The notes: generated by a model from the sequence alone, not told the origin. A stretch of DNA of 64,000 nucleotides from Paralichthys olivaceus (GCF_024713975.1 NC_091111.1:13827001-13891000), one strand, 5' to 3'. Shown: positions 13,223-26,198, numbered from the stretch's first letter. A program made the numbers and translations.

Positions 13223-15450
13223 TGTCAGCGTCAAATACATTTTTCCCAAAGATAATTTCTGTCATTTTAGCAAGTTCTTACCACACTGACGTATGCTGAA
13301 GTTAATTGGTTTCAATTATTGAAAGAGTGGTTGAAATGTCCAGTATTAGCTTCTGTCTAATCTTACATGTATCGATGACTTTATCTTTGCAAACTGAACT
13401 CCTCTGATTGCTTGCTGAACAGCTCCATGCACTTGCAATCAAAGTCATCCGGTATCCCTTGCTAAGAATAATCGCTGCAGATGAACCCACATTTTACAAT
13501 TTTAGTTTTCTTACGGTTTCTGTGTCTTCTCTCTCTCAGCCGCCCGACAGTTATCTCTGAATTATGGGACAACAAACCAGGCCTCATCTCCATTCTGTAA
13601 AGGATCCAGCATAGGACCAGCACGCACTTCCACCACTTATATCCTGACAATGAAAATAAAAGGACGGGAAACGAAGCCACATGTGAGTCTCACTGAATAC
13701 TTGAGTTCGCCCACTGAGAAACCGCAACAGCACAGCTCGTATTTCCTATGAGGTATGTATGTGTTTGTGACAGTGTGTGTGTGTGTGTGTGCTTGTGCTT
13801 GTTACCTCTTCAGGACCTTTTCCAGCATAAAAACAGACTTTATCAGGACCAGTTGTCCTAATGATGCTAAATGTCATCTCTGAGGTCCTGGTTAAGGTTA
13901 AGATGTGAATTGTGGTTAGGTTAAGGTTAGGGATAAGGTTTTTGGTTAGTGTGACAGAGTGAAACAGACGAGGGAGAAAGAAAAGACCGATTTCAGAGGA
14001 GAATTAAACTCAGTGACTGAGACATTTCCCCAATATTTTCCTCTCTTCCCTTCCAGAGGTTAAAGAAACTCTATCCTGAGCGAGTTCCATCTTTTTTACG
14101 AGTTGTGGAAGAGGAAAAATAATTTTTTGGCACACCCAAACTTTTATGCTGAAAAAGTAGGCCACATTTATACAAACCATCATCTTATAAGTGAGGGAGA
14201 CTTAAAGTTGGCAGCGTCACCTAAACTAAACTACTTCAAGTTTGTGTGCTCGTATTTATGGCTCTGATAAATCTGAGTCTAAATTTGAGCTGTCGTTACT
14301 TCTGTCTGTTCCCACAGACTTTCTGCCACATAAGTAGTTTTGATATGGCAAAGTCCCAGACGGCCTGTAGGTCAGACGCAGTCAGCCTCAGACGATATGT
14401 GATAATTTACTGTTTACAAAGTGTTTAAATCCACATTGGTTTTTAATGACACATTTTCTCTTTTACTGATTCATTCAGTAACTAGGCAGTCCTATCGAAA
14501 AATGAGACATAATTCAAAAGGTGGCTGGTTCTTTTCCAAAGAGTCTGGTCACCATGTGCGTGAACCCACAGCATCCACTGAAAATGAGTTCACCTCCATA
14601 TCATGACACCACCTCCAGGAAAAGGGAGAGATCCCTGGAATGTGACATTCCCTGCTGGCAAACTGTAGTCGATCCTAATCAGTGACAGGAAGAGAGGAGC
14701 CACTTGGATGACATGAGACGAATCGAGTGGAAGCCATTTGTGGAAAAACAGTAGACTTATCCTGGATTTTATTTTTGAAGGTAAACTCCTTTATCAAACA
14801 GAGACCAACTCAAATGCCACACGATGCACTGGGTGAGCCCTTTAAATGTGTTAAAATGAGCATGAGCTATGAATAAAGAAGTTCACGTCTGTGCCATGAA
14901 TACACAACTCCACTTGATATGATTAGGATTTTTATTATCAGTTTTTTTTTTTGTGTACACACAACTCAATGACCCAAGAAGCGTCACAGGCCAGATTTAA
15001 ACCTTGGGGAACACTGCCCTCTTTTGGTGATACTGTAAAAAAGCCCAGCAGTCATCAAACAGTAACTATTTAGAGTTTGATTGTTCAGCTCTGACAAGTT
15101 CATGAGGCTTAAATCATCTACTTTACATTGTTTTAAAGTGGAAATCCCTCATAGAGCTTTTAATGTCCTCCTGACACAAGTGTTTGATCGAAGCCAACTC
15201 GGCTGTGGTTTAGAAAAATCTCCTTTAAAAAGTACAAAAAAGTGCTGATAGCCATCATTCAGTGGAGATTAAAGCTGAGTTTTAATCTGGGTAAATTCTG
15301 TGGACATGTTTCTAAACCTCTAATTCACATACCTCGCAGATTTTGGAAATGCTAATGGTGGTTAAAAATATATCCAGTATTTTGTTTGTTTTACTCTGTG
15401 CTGAATCCCTGTTTTTTTCTCTCATGTACCTTTAAATTCCATCTTACAGT
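13223..15450. other. gene-poor DNA downstream of sod2
   Basis: I see no exon. It holds a GT-rich tract at 13772-13792, degenerate GGTTAAG/GGTTAGG repeats at 13889-13950 and a T-run at 14941-14952. It ends at the (TA)n tract just past the 3' end of sod2. Confidence 0.5.
13889..13950. repeat. degenerate GGTTAAG/GGTTAGG repeat
   Basis: Several imperfect copies of GGTTAAG and GGTTAGG occur in tandem, including one TTAGGG. They resemble the vertebrate telomere motif, but the array is short and degenerate, as in dispersed fish repeats. Confidence 0.65.
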
Positions 15451-15452
15451 CT

Positions 15453-15458
<6 letters not shown>

Positions 15459-15513
<55 letters not shown>
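15459..15513. repeat. (TA)n microsatellite
   Basis: About 27 TA units. It lies about 70-120 bp beyond the proposed sod2 polyadenylation signal at 15581. Confidence 0.95.
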
Positions 15514-15518
<5 letters not shown>

Positions 15519-15580
15519 TTAAATGTAAATGTGAAGTGACAAATGAAGAAATCAAACTTTTACAACTGAAATCATATAAT

Positions 15581-15586
15581 TTTATT
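15581..15586 (-). terminator. sod2: sod2 polyadenylation signal (candidate)
   Basis: TTTATT on the plus strand gives AATAAA on the sod2 strand, 421 bp past the stop codon. An alternative AATAAA lies at 15453-15458, next to the TA repeat. Confidence 0.55.
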
Positions 15587-16006
15587 ATTCTACATCAAAA
15601 ACATGGACTGCAATAACATTGCCTGATTTTTGTGTGAGTAATTCCGACAATGACACAGCTCACTGAATATGCTCTCTGGTATTGCGTCAACTACTATTTG
15701 GGTAACAAAAGCCAGCCTTGACGTGAAAGGCAGCCATTTTTGTGCGCTTTGAAGAGTCTGGTGTTTGAGGACAGACCTGAGATTTAAAAAGCACTTGCAA
15801 ATGATTTTTAATTTGTATGTTTTCAATATAGAAAGTATTTCCAAGTCAAAGGTAATCAACTTTAATGCAATTGACAATCTAAAATTCGAAGAACACCACC
15901 ACTGATACTCCACGCATGGTAAAACTAAGAATTATTTGCAGCGACTATTTGAACCAGGTCCAGGTCAAGATGAGAGAGGTTTTCAGGGATTTGCGAGGGT
16001 CAGATT

Positions 16007-17851
16007 CTACTTTTTGGCGATCTGAAGACGCTCAGTCACATTCTCCCAGTTGATTACGTTCCAGATCGCCTTAACATAGTCCGGCCGCACATTTTTGTAC
16101 TGAAGGTAATAGGCATGCTCCCATACGTCAATACCAAGAAGAGGGATGAGACCTGAGGGATGGAAAAAAATTTCATCTGTGACAATAATAGGGGACAATA
16201 TAAATGCATGCCTAGAGATGTTGTTTGTGGCTCTTTTTTTTTCCCACTGACCTGTCGTCCCCTGCAGAGGATCCTGGTTTGCACAAGCAGCGATGCGAAG
16301 TCTTCCGCTCTCCTTGTCGTAGCCCAGCCAGCCCCACCCTGAGCCCTGCACTGCAACGGTAGCAGCAGACATCTTTTCCTTCAACTTCTGGAGGGAGCCA
16401 AAGTCCCGATTGATGGCTTCCATTAGTTCCCCTACAACAAGTGAAAGAGACAAGTAGAGTGATACTAAACATTAACAGAAAGAAGCAAAATCAGAAAGCA
16501 TTTCTAAAAAATCTTAACATATTCTAGTTGGCTCTATTTTCTATTTTCATTGGAAGAGAGCTGCCATGACAGACTCAACTCCCTGAAAACCCTCCCTGGT
16601 ATAATTTTTTTTTGTAATACGGAATATTTACTTTCAGGTTTGCCAGACATGTCAATTAGCTTCCTGGATAATCTGTTGAAGCAGGATGTTTAACCCCACC
16701 CCTCCATTGGCATAGTGGTGAGTATATAATGAGGGAATTTTCATTCATGGGTGAACTACCCCTTTAACAATCCGTACATGGTGCCTATACAGGGTCATTT
16801 GAGTTCAGTGTTTTTACATTAAAACATGTTAATGCAAATGTTAACACAACAACCCAGTGTAGGGAAATTTTAAGACAACAAGCTGATCCCACCGCTGATA
16901 TGTTTCTACCTTACCCTGTGGCCCATCTCCACCATTTGGAGAGAGGTTTGTCCAGAAGATGGTGTGATTAATGTGGCCTCCTCCATTAAATTTCAGAGCA
17001 GGCTGGAGGGCAACTTGTGCCGTCACGTCACCTGGAATATGACACAAATAACATCCAGATGAATAAAAAGATTCAGGATCCGACTAGGCTGATTACTTCA
17101 TGCTATCTATCTTCTGTACCCTTTGCCAGTGCCTCTTGATACTTCTCCTCTGTGACGTTGAGGTTGTTCACATATGTGGCGTGGTGCTTGCTGTGGTGCA
17201 GCTGCATGATCTCTGCACTGATGTGGGGCTCCAGGGCACCATAGTCGTAGGTCAGGTCTGGGAGCGTGTGCTTGTGCCTCGATGCGGTTGCCTGGCTTAT
17301 GGTTTGGCTGAGACTGGCTGCACACCTGGAAAACAAACCAAAAAAAAAAATTGTTATGCCAACCATAACATTACCACATAGGTTTTTAATGTGGTAGACC
17401 ACACGTGAATCCTGCAACTTTTTTTTAAATTAAAGCAGCACAATGTTTGTTCTGGCACGTGGGTCTATCAGCTGAAGGTTTGTTGAGCTTGTGTAACTGT
17501 GTGGAAGTGACCTGTGTGTTTCCTCATGTTGTTGTTAGCATTATTATTAGCTAAATGAGCTGGTGGTAGCATTATGAACAATGTAAACACGCCACACACA
17601 CTCACGCCAGTGAATGAATGGCTGTGAAATAACAACACAACAACTTTTATTTGGAGCTCCACAGGCTAACCTAGCCGGGCTGCTGCACCTGGTTAGCACC
17701 CTGCCTAGCTAGCTTGTTAGCTCTGACAGCAAACAGCCTGAAGTTCATGAAACACGACAGCTAGCGGGAGTTAGCTCCTCTTTCACTGATGTCAGTAGCT
17801 GTTATGTGGGTGTCAGTTTTACCTGCGTATCTGAGCAACTCTGCAGAGCAT
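16007..17851 (-). CDS. sod2: superoxide dismutase [Mn], mitochondrial
   Basis: Converts superoxide to hydrogen peroxide and oxygen in the mitochondrial matrix using manganese. I place five coding exons on the minus strand: 17823-17851, 17120-17325, 16915-17031, 16252-16431 and 16007-16152. All have GT-AG introns and consistent phase, giving 225 residues (human 222). The first 27 residues, starting [10 protein letters not shown], look like a cleaved mitochondrial presequence, and the mature protein should start near KHTLPDL. The four metal ligands known in the family are visible: His in LEPHIS, His in HINHTIFW, and Asp and His in [10 protein letters not shown]. The motif GSGWGWLGY is also present. 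Exon 1 encodes only nine complete codons. The start codon is the only sensible ATG in that exon. The gene is head to head with wtap, as in other vertebrates. I see no truncation, so it should be functional. Confidence 0.97.
16718..16768. repeat. transposon-end fragment in sod2 intron 3
   Basis: The text GAGGGAATTTTCATTCATGG followed by GTGAACTACCCCTTTAA matches the end sequence of a very common fish DNA-transposon family, usually seen as attttcatttttgggtgaac...ccctttaa. It sits between sod2 exons 3 and 4 and does not touch a splice site. Confidence 0.6.
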
Positions 17852-18919
17852 GATGGTGTCAGTGTCCACAGCACAGACAGCACAGACAGGAGGGACGCTC
17901 ACAAACTACAGATCAGCTCGCTGCCCTTGAACTGAGCTATTTCAACTTGACGGCGCAGTGGACCGTGCCATTCTCCAATACCGGGGGTGTTGACGAGAAC
18001 GTGCAGGGGTTTCACAAACATCTGCTGCTCCAACCGAAGCCAGGACTCCCCTTAGAAATATTGAAGTTAATGAATAAATACAAATATGGTGAAAATATAT
18101 TGATGTGTTTAAATATGCATAAATATAATAGATGTTATTTTAACCCCCCCCCTCCTCTATGACATTGTTCGACACATCAGTTAAAGTGCAGCAGGGCTGT
18201 TTTTGAAACAGGTGATTCATTTTGAATGATAACGTGCTTGTGGTTTGAAACACGCAGAGTTAAGATAATAATGATCGATGCGTGATAAAATATAATTTAA
18301 GTCGTAATAATCGTTAATGTATTAACACAAGTTCGCATTTAAACAAACAGCAAAGAATCACGTGAACGCCTCTTCTGACATATGGGAGGTAACGTCAGAG
18401 ATCGTCTATGTCGAGGCAAATGAGTCACTGAAATTTTTTTACTGACGAGACCGGTCCAGAATCAATGAAGAATGACGTCAAGCAAAAGTTAATATCATTG
18501 ATTGTTAGATTTCACAACTATTGATAAACCATTAAACTTGATAATGATGGAAGATGTTTCCTGACATCACATTAAATCAAGTCTATTTAAATAGGTTTTA
18601 AGAAGTGATTTAAAATAAGTCACTGACTGTGTGAGTCTTTTTTCCTCATTCATTTTCCACATTATTCTCTGATATTTGCATTTTGTCAATGAAAGTTATG
18701 AGAGTTTGAATCTGTTTTGGTTTCTACAACAGAAATCTAAATTTCCCTCTGGATCAATAAAGTATCTATATATAGGGTTGTCATATAACTTAATTTATGA
18801 ACGACAAACCAGCACAATGTGGAAATAGAAAAGAACAAGATTGAACAAAATAAGATAAAACAAAAATTAGACCTTGAGAAAAATATATTTCACAACAATC
18901 TTGTTGTTCTCAGTAACTC
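17852..18919. promoter_or_regulatory. sod2/wtap shared upstream region
   Basis: About 1.1 kb separates the sod2 start codon from the wtap 5' exon, and the two genes are divergent. Visible sites include an AP-1 consensus TGAGTCA at 18421-18427 and a perfect CRE TGACGTCA at 18473-18480. The end near wtap is GC-richer (CGCCGCGGAG near 18919). AP-1 and CREB-type factors are known regulators of SOD2 in mammals; use of these sites here is inferred. No TATA box is evident for either gene. Confidence 0.55.
18738..18775. repeat. LINE 3'-tail-like fragment
   Basis: ATTTCCCTCTGGATCAATAA followed by AGTATCTATATATA matches the 3' end of an abundant fish retroelement, normally ending ggatcaataaagtatctatctatc. 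No reverse-transcriptase body is attached, so it is a short 5'-truncated copy. Confidence 0.65.
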
Positions 18920-19148
18920 GCCGCGGAGTGAGAGCTCTGTTTATGCTCGCAGCTGTGGTGGCGGCACTGTGGTGCAGCGGCAGCCTCGCACAGACTCGAT
19001 CGGTCCTGTCTGCCGAGAGGAGGACGATGGTGGACACACCGAAGCGAATCATCCACATTTAAACCCGCAGCTCGCGTGTTTTTTTCCTGACTGAAGTCGC
19101 AGAACAAGCCACCGGTCACCACGGAGACACTCAAACGACCGCGTCTTG
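18920..19148 (+). other. wtap: wtap 5' untranslated exon 1 (start approximate)
   Basis: A strong 5' splice site GTGAGT at 19149-19154 ends a GC-rich, non-coding stretch. The next exon starts at 19712, after the acceptor ATTCCCAG, and carries the ATG. The transcription start cannot be fixed from sequence. A YY1-type motif CCGCCATTTTG lies at 19246-19256, just inside intron 1, as is common close to vertebrate start sites. Confidence 0.5.
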
Positions 19149-19719
19149 GTGAGTGTTTCTCCCGCTGAGTCGAGGCCGGATATCTGCAGCCGAGAGCCCG
19201 CTACTTTCAGGAAAAGGAGCGCAGGGGAGGGGGTCATTTCCTTCACCGCCATTTTGTGATAACAAGGAGCCGAAAACAGAGCCAAGAATCGCACGCTGCC
19301 AGGCGGGACGTTAAGACTCTAACACCGGGTAACACGTTAGCTTCGGAACCGCTGTTTATTCCCCCGGCGGGTGCTATATGTTGTTAGCACTCGATAGCTA
19401 ACGTTAGCGTGCTTATTCTATAATCCTCGCAATCCGCCGCTGCTCGCCTCCTCGCGAGCTAACACCTCAGGCTCGAAGGCTCCTTAAAAGCGCTTATGTC
19501 GAAGTTTATCATCATTTTTTCATGTTGCTAACTTCGGTGGTCGCGTGTGTTTATCTTCATCGGGTTGTTGGAAGCTGTAGCTTAGGTAGCATTTTAGCAT
19601 TAGCTGTAACACACTGCGTTGTTGTTCAACGCAGCTAAAGAAGAAGCAGCGTCTTAAACACACGACATCAAGCTGCGATTAATGATGTTTTCCTTTCGTG
19701 TTTATTCCCAGAGTCCACA

Positions 19720-22700
19720 ATGACCAACGAGGAACCTCTACCCAAGAAGGTGGGAGTCTTCTCTGCCTCAGTGTTTGTCACGTGTAATGAGCCATTTTAT
19801 CTCATATTGTCGATCAGTGTCTAACCAGTCCCTGCTTTTTTATTTTCCTCACACAGGTTCGCCTCAGTGAGTCTGACATGAAGACCCTGACCAGAGAGGA
19901 GTTGTGCACAAGGTAGTTAACTGCCCTGTCTCTGGATGTGAACTGAATTGTGGGAAAACTCAACTAAGCAGAAAATGCACATACATCTTCTGCACCTTTT
20001 TGTTTTTTTAGATGGAAACAGCATGAAGTATATGTCCAGGTCCTGGAGGCTAAATATGCTGAGCTGTGTTGTAAGTAAACATTTTCCCAGAATGATCGCT
20101 GCATGTTGCACACCACATCTCTATATTCTATATTTCTCGTTTGACACGTTTGCTTGTCTGCCCCTCTTCCACGTCTTAGCCAATGATGTCACAGGCCTGA
20201 AGGAGTCGGAGGAGAAGCTCAAACAGCAGCAGCAGGAGTCTGCACGCAGGGAGAACATCTTGGTCATGCGACTTGCCACCAAGGAGCAGGAGATGCAAGA
20301 GTGCACGGTATGTATCTAATCCTCCTGTCTTAATGTTTAACTATATGAGTTGTTGGTGTCCTCAGCTTCTCCTTGACTATGACTGAGCTGAACTTATGGG
20401 CTCCACAGTTACTGATGCTCTGGCCCTTATAATCCCCAATGAATAATTAATAGTGTAGAAGACTTTAATACTAAGTGAAATCCAGTTGATCTGAGACTGC
20501 ATCCATCACTTCCATTATTTGCACCATTCTGGCAAATTGTGTTAAATGGTTCTCTTGACAAATGCACACATTGACAGCTTCTTTGAGGGATCAGATTGAG
20601 AAGGCAGATTCAACACTTCTGACAAAGTGTCTTGTATGTAAATGCAAAAGCGTAAACAACAGTTAACCAGCTTTGTGTCATACATTGAGCAACTTTAAAC
20701 GGCAGTCATGTATCAGAATTCCAACTTTCCCCTATGAGGCAACTAATCAGTTACCTGACGTCTTTCGAACACTGTCATACTTAATATTCATTCATGGCTT
20801 GAGGAGGGCATCCTCTGCTCTTATCACACTGACAGCTCAGTAGTAGACTTCCCTGTGGCTTTACAGCAGCATGTGTCATTCTTATAGGGCAGTAGCAAAC
20901 ACTGCTGAGAGTTTAACCTTGATGCCTGGTAGTAGTTAGTTGCAACCTTTGCCCAGAGAAATCTCAAGGTTTAAATTGCTTCTGTCTTTGACAGGTGAGT
21001 TGTTGGTTGTGTCTAAGAAAGACAACATATACAATTATTACTACAAGCATTTAATTTAGAAACAATGTGAAAACTAATCCTACTTTTGGAACAAACACTT
21101 GATAGCCGTGTAGATATATCTGATTTTGGGTAAATTGTAACTGTTGCTCAATCGACTGGATGATAGGTTGAGCTAAAGGACTAGTTTTCAAGACAATCAA
21201 ATTTCCTCAGGTGTAGAAATGTATAAATGTATACGTTAGTAACACTTGTTTGTTTTATCCTGTAGACCCAGATCCAGTACCTCAAGCAAGTCCAACAACC
21301 GAGTGCGGCCCAACTGCGGTCATCCATGGTGGACCCAGCCATCAATTTGTTTTTCCTCAAAATGAAGGCTGAACTGGAACAGACTAAAGACAAACTGGAG
21401 CAGGCCCAAAATGAACTGAGTGCCTGGAAATTTACACCTGATAGGTAAAGACAATCAAAATAACCCCCCCTCCTTCAAACAAAAAAAGTCAAGACTTCCT
21501 CACGCCCCTCACTCTCACTGCAGGCATGCAGGAACAATGGTGGGGGGGAAGGCTGACACATGCTGTACTCACCACGAGACTCAGACTTTACAGAAAGCCA
21601 GTCACTGCAGAACAGAACTGTTTTTGTACTCTTGCACTGTGCCAGCTACATATCACATAACCTAACGTGAAAAGACAGAATGGTCAGGTGACACTTGTGT
21701 TTCAGCTCTCTCCCCTTGCATCCCCTCACCGTCCAAGGGCCCGAAGGAGTCCGGACTGTTCCTGAAGAGGTGGTCACTCACTTCCCGACATGGATATGCC
21801 CTCCCCGCCCCCTCAGCTCAAACCAGACAGTTCACATATTAAATAGGGGGGTTATGGTGGAGGTTGAGTCAGGCAGGGAGCATCCCTAGCCTTAAACAGC
21901 AATTGAACATTTTAAAGACAATCCCTATACTTGGTTTATAAAGACATTTAACTGTGGATTACACCACACACATACCTGCTAGTCTGCCTGAGAAACGTAA
22001 AGACTTTTTGGACAGTCTAGACAGATCGCAGTAACATGAGGAAAGTTCTAGGTTTTTAAAGTAAGACTTTGGAGGGGAAGAGCTTCTAGAAATGATGTTG
22101 AGACTGTGGTGGAGCCAGATCCTCGGTCCACATGGTTCAGGCACGAGAGTCCAGTCGCCTGTGTCTCTGAACATGGGCCCAGTCACGGTAGAGTGTATTT
22201 ACATGTTTTATTTTGTGACTTGTTTCTTTTATTGGTATTTAATTTCTTTCTCTTGTTTCTCTGAAACAAACACTTACTGCAGTGTGTGTGTGAATCCATG
22301 TGATTAATTGGCTTTAATCGTTAACAATTAATGTAAAATTTGTACTTTATTTACAATTTAAGCTTTGCTTAACTTTCTGGATGCACATTGAAACACACTG
22401 CTGTAGGTGAATTGAGTCCTGTTTGAAGCTGTGAATGCAAATGTCTTTTAACAAGTCATGTTATGAGTTGATGAGAATGTATTGATTGTATTTCTGTGTA
22501 TTTTTGTGATTGACCTCAATCTCTCCCTCAGCCTTTTACACTTATAGTCAGTTAGATTTCTTACCAGTGTGGCACAGATCTTCAGCCACTATTTTCAAAA
22601 TAAGAGCACACAGTGGAATCTCTTACATTTTCCTGTTTTTTTAAAAACAAATTTATACTCAGATCTTTCAGATTTGAGTTGGTAGTGTGTAAACTGACTG

Positions 22701-24677
22701 TTGATACATTTCCAGCATCTTGGATAATAGTAATGGTTTTATAAGTAATAATTGCGAAGACAAGTTGTACAAGCAACTGACTAAAGATATGTGGTGCATG
22801 ATTGCAAAATTACTTTAGAGTAATGTCCATAAATGGATTTTTAACAAATTTGAAAGAACCAGTTTAATGACTTCTGCTTTCAGATGGTGCAGCTGCAGAA
22901 TTGTTTGCCATTATTGTTCATATTTCATTCCAGATGACTTCTATAGACATTTATAGGTGGCAGTTAACTTTGGTTTGAAATGGTTTGCATCTCATTTGTG
23001 TGTGTAAATTCAGCACCTTGATGACAGCTCCTTAAAGCTTAATCACAATACTTAAAATTAGAATTAAGAGGCGTGCTGGACTGACAGAGGTTTCACTGAC
23101 CTGCTGTAAAGTTGAGAAAGTAGCTGCCTAAGCAATTTGATTTTAATGTCCCTGCACCTGCTCTTATGTATTTAAAGTGATGGTTGCTCAAACCTGGTTT
23201 GAGCAGTGTGTATTACCTATTTTGCTACACATAGCCAAGGGTTCCTTTTTAAATTATAGTTGCATTTGTAGTATGTCATTCTGATATTATTCTGCTTGTG
23301 CTTCACTCTCAGTCATGTAGTGAGTTCACTTTTTTGAATTTAAGAACTTGGTAGTAACAGAATTGCTACTGATCTTTTTAACATGTATACATAATGTAAC
23401 AGGTGTTTCAGTTTTACAGACGTGTTGGTTTAGGTTGTGAGCAACAGTGAGGACCTTAAGTTATGAGCATGAATAACGAACAATACTACTTTTGATTTAG
23501 TCAGAAAAGGTCAGTTTAGACCATTTAAAGTAAGTAATTTACATTTATTTGTATTCATGTTCTGTCTGTTGGTAGCTGCTAATTATATATCGCATTTGGA
23601 GACGAGTCAACATCGAAAAATGTTGTGACGAGAGTCATTAAGGTATGGTCCATTTGGAGGGTTTGTGCTGACCCTCAGCAAAGTGGCTCATGCAGTTAAA
23701 ACTTACCAGATGCCATCTCTGCCTTTTGTGTTCGTCCCTTGGTTCACTGTGTGATGTGAGACTTGTTTCCCTTACAGCCAAACAGGGAAGAAACTGATGG
23801 CCAAGTGTCGAATGCTGATTCAGGAAAATCAGGAGCTGGGCAGGCAGCTCTCCCAGGGACGCATTGCCCAGCTAGAGGCTGAGCTGGCCCTGCAGAAGAA
23901 GTACAGCGAGGAGCTCAAGAGCAGTCAGGACGGTGAGAACATGAGCAGCATCTGCATCATTTTTTACTTTTCTGATTTTATTTTTTAACTTTTGTATGTG
24001 TCTTGCTTATCTTCGTCAACCCCACAGAGTTGAATGACTTTATCATCCAGCTTGACGAGGAGGTGGAAGGGATGCAAAGCACCATCCTGGTCCTGCAGCA
24101 GCAGTTAAAAGAGAGCCGACAGCAGCTGACTCACACTCAGGGTGCTGTGGCCGGACCCAGCAGGACTTCACCCGCTGCTTCCAGCTTATCCACTGAACCG
24201 TCCGCCCAGCCTGAGCAGGTGAGCACGCCCTCTGAAGTGGGCAAAGACTACGGGAGGGTCTCCAATGGACCAAGCAACGGTAACTCATCCCAGAGGAGTG
24301 AGACCACTACACCCAGCCTGTACCGGGAGGTGAGCAGCACAGAGGAAGACTTTCCCATGTCCCCCATGGTCTGCAGCCCTGGCGAAGCTGAGACCAAACT
24401 GTCCAACCACTCAGAGGAGGCGTCAGGGAATCAGACTGCTGCTGGGAGAGTTGGAGGACCTGTGGGTTTCGGGAGCCAGCTGAGTGCAGGATACGAGAGT
24501 GTGGACTCTCCGACAGGCAGCGAGACATCATTGACTCAGCACTCCAATGACACAGACTCCACCACCGACCCCCATGAGGACAAGGCTGCCGTGGTGACCA
24601 AGGGCACGAGGACTACAGGGTCACGGCATGCTCAGAACGGCCTGGACTCCAGCACGAGCGACAGTGCGGTTTTGTAA
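19720..24677 (+). CDS. wtap: WTAP, regulatory subunit of the m6A mRNA methyltransferase complex
   Basis: WTAP recruits METTL3-METTL14 to nuclear speckles for N6-adenosine methylation of mRNA and also affects splicing. I place seven coding exons: 19720-19749, 19857-19912, 20012-20070, 20180-20307, 21266-21444, 23778-23932 and 24028-24677. Phases agree throughout and give 418 residues. The N-terminus MTNEEPLPKKVRLSE contains a basic nuclear-localisation-like patch. Long stretches of heptad-type coiled coil run roughly from residue 50 to 240, with motifs such as EKLKQQQQES, QVQQPSAAQL, MAKCRMLIQENQELG and NDFIIQLDEEVEGMQ. The C-terminal third is Ser/Thr-rich and disordered, as in the family, but keeps QLSAGYESVDSPTGSE and the ending GSRHAQNGLDSS. 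These stretches are nearly identical to mammalian WTAP. Intron 6 is long (2.3 kb), and its 5' splice site generates a stop codon if retained. The gene ends in a single large 3' exon. Confidence 0.98.
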
Positions 24678-25220
24678 TGTACGTTGACATGTACTGTCTT
24701 TTCCTTTTTTAAATTTTTTTTAATACAATATACAAACAAGGCAACAAATGCATAGTCTGTAACACAGCACTGCTGTCCAAGACATTTTGTTTTCACCCTC
24801 CGCCCCTTTGCCTATCGTGATGCCTCTGTCACATTTGTGTTGCTAAACGGGGGATATAATGGGACAGGGTTAATGTTAGATTTGAATTGCGTGGGTGTAT
24901 GATTTAAAACTAGTTCCTTTCTCTCTGCTGTTTATTTGAGCACGTCTATGCTGTTCTTGTTTGAGCTCTTCACACTGAAATCAGGCATCTGGTGTTGTAA
25001 CTCATCGTCAAAAGTCAGTAAAATCACTTAATTATGGTAGCTTCGCAGTATTCAAGGTCATTTTTAGATGTTGGCCTGTGTTTTTTTTTTTTTTAATACA
25101 GTTTTAATTTTTCATTGACAAAAAAAATTCTGTTCAAAAATTCAGTTGAATTGTGAGTAGTTTATATGCGATGTTCATATTATTCTGACTTCAGTCCTTT
25201 TCATGTACTGACCAAATACC

Positions 25221-25226
25221 AATAAA
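25221..25226 (+). terminator. wtap: wtap polyadenylation signal
   Basis: A canonical AATAAA lies 544 bp after the wtap stop codon in AT-rich DNA. It is the first clear signal on this strand, so the 3' UTR is about 0.55 kb. Confidence 0.7.
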
Positions 25227-25249
25227 GATTTTTAATACATTAGAGTGAA

Positions 25250-26125
25250 ACCCATTATTACCAGACATCACAACATGTGGTAGAATGAAACCTTAGCAGC
25301 ACTTCACTGCTGTTTTAGATGAAGAATACAAATTAAAAAGGGTTTCTATGGGATAATTACAGTATTTATAGAGAGTAATTCATATTTATTGCAACCAAAG
25401 AATTATGAAAAAATATACAGAGAATTTATTGTTTTACTATGGCCTACAATAGAGATAAATGTAACATTTTGCCATATAAAATAAAATTAAACTTTCCATT
25501 CAGAAAAATCAAGAGTTAGAGGATGAGAAATATAAAGGAAAAGTTTATTAATAATTAGAAACATGCTTACCAATTTTCTGATGCCACAGAAAATACAGTA
25601 CATCTGAAATAAATATTTATATTGCATGAAATTAGCAAAACGCAAATAGAAGAATGCGATCTACTGTTTACTTAACATTCTAAACTTGGAGCTAGGAAGG
25701 AGGATAAGGAGATATTATAAAATGCAAAACTCAGTCATAACCAAGAACTTCATAGAAAGGGTCAGAACGGAGGAAGTCCTCATAACAAAACTAGATCACA
25801 GGACTAAATGACACCTTGTTTATAATGGGGGCGAGGAACAGTGACAAATGTAATTGTGTGGTTAAGGAAAACACTGAACGTGTAATCTCCCGTTGTAACG
25901 AAGCAGAAAGACAAAGCTCCCAGGATTAAGTGTGAGATCTGATGGAGGTTTTTGGGAGTAAGAGACATCAGGAAGACACTTTCCTAAAAGACTCAGGGCT
26001 GATCAGTAGAATTTGAGGAAATGTGTTAAAATGACATGATGGGATGTTGCACTCTCTTGTACAGTAGGTGGCGCTGAACTTGTTTGCGATCCGCCAGGAA
26101 AGTGAGAGAAGAAGACAGTGTTGAC
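25250..26125. other. wtap-acat2 intergenic region
   Basis: About 0.9 kb of AT-rich DNA with no gene. Near its end, 26066-26081 carries TAGGTGGCGCTGAA, which resembles a CTCF core. The acat2 transcript probably starts shortly after, since the DNA becomes rich in (CCACTATCA)-type repeats and AGC triplets leading to the start codon. Confidence 0.5.
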
Positions 26126-26198
26126 AGAGCTCAGTAAGAGGACGGGCACCATCACCACTATCCCCACTATCACCACTATCCCCACTTCTCCCACCAGC

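Noticed and set aside
12696-13289. 197-codon open frame on the plus strand
   Set aside because: Its C-terminal part is the translation of a dispersed fish repeat (13136-13222). There is no domain, no splice context and no codon pattern of a real gene.
13889-13950. Possible interstitial telomere array
   Set aside because: Only one exact TTAGGG is present; the rest is GGTTAAG-type and degenerate, as in ordinary dispersed fish repeats.
24043-24531. Open frames on the minus strand opposite the last wtap exon
   Set aside because: Shadows of the wtap coding sequence; the plus frame matches WTAP throughout.
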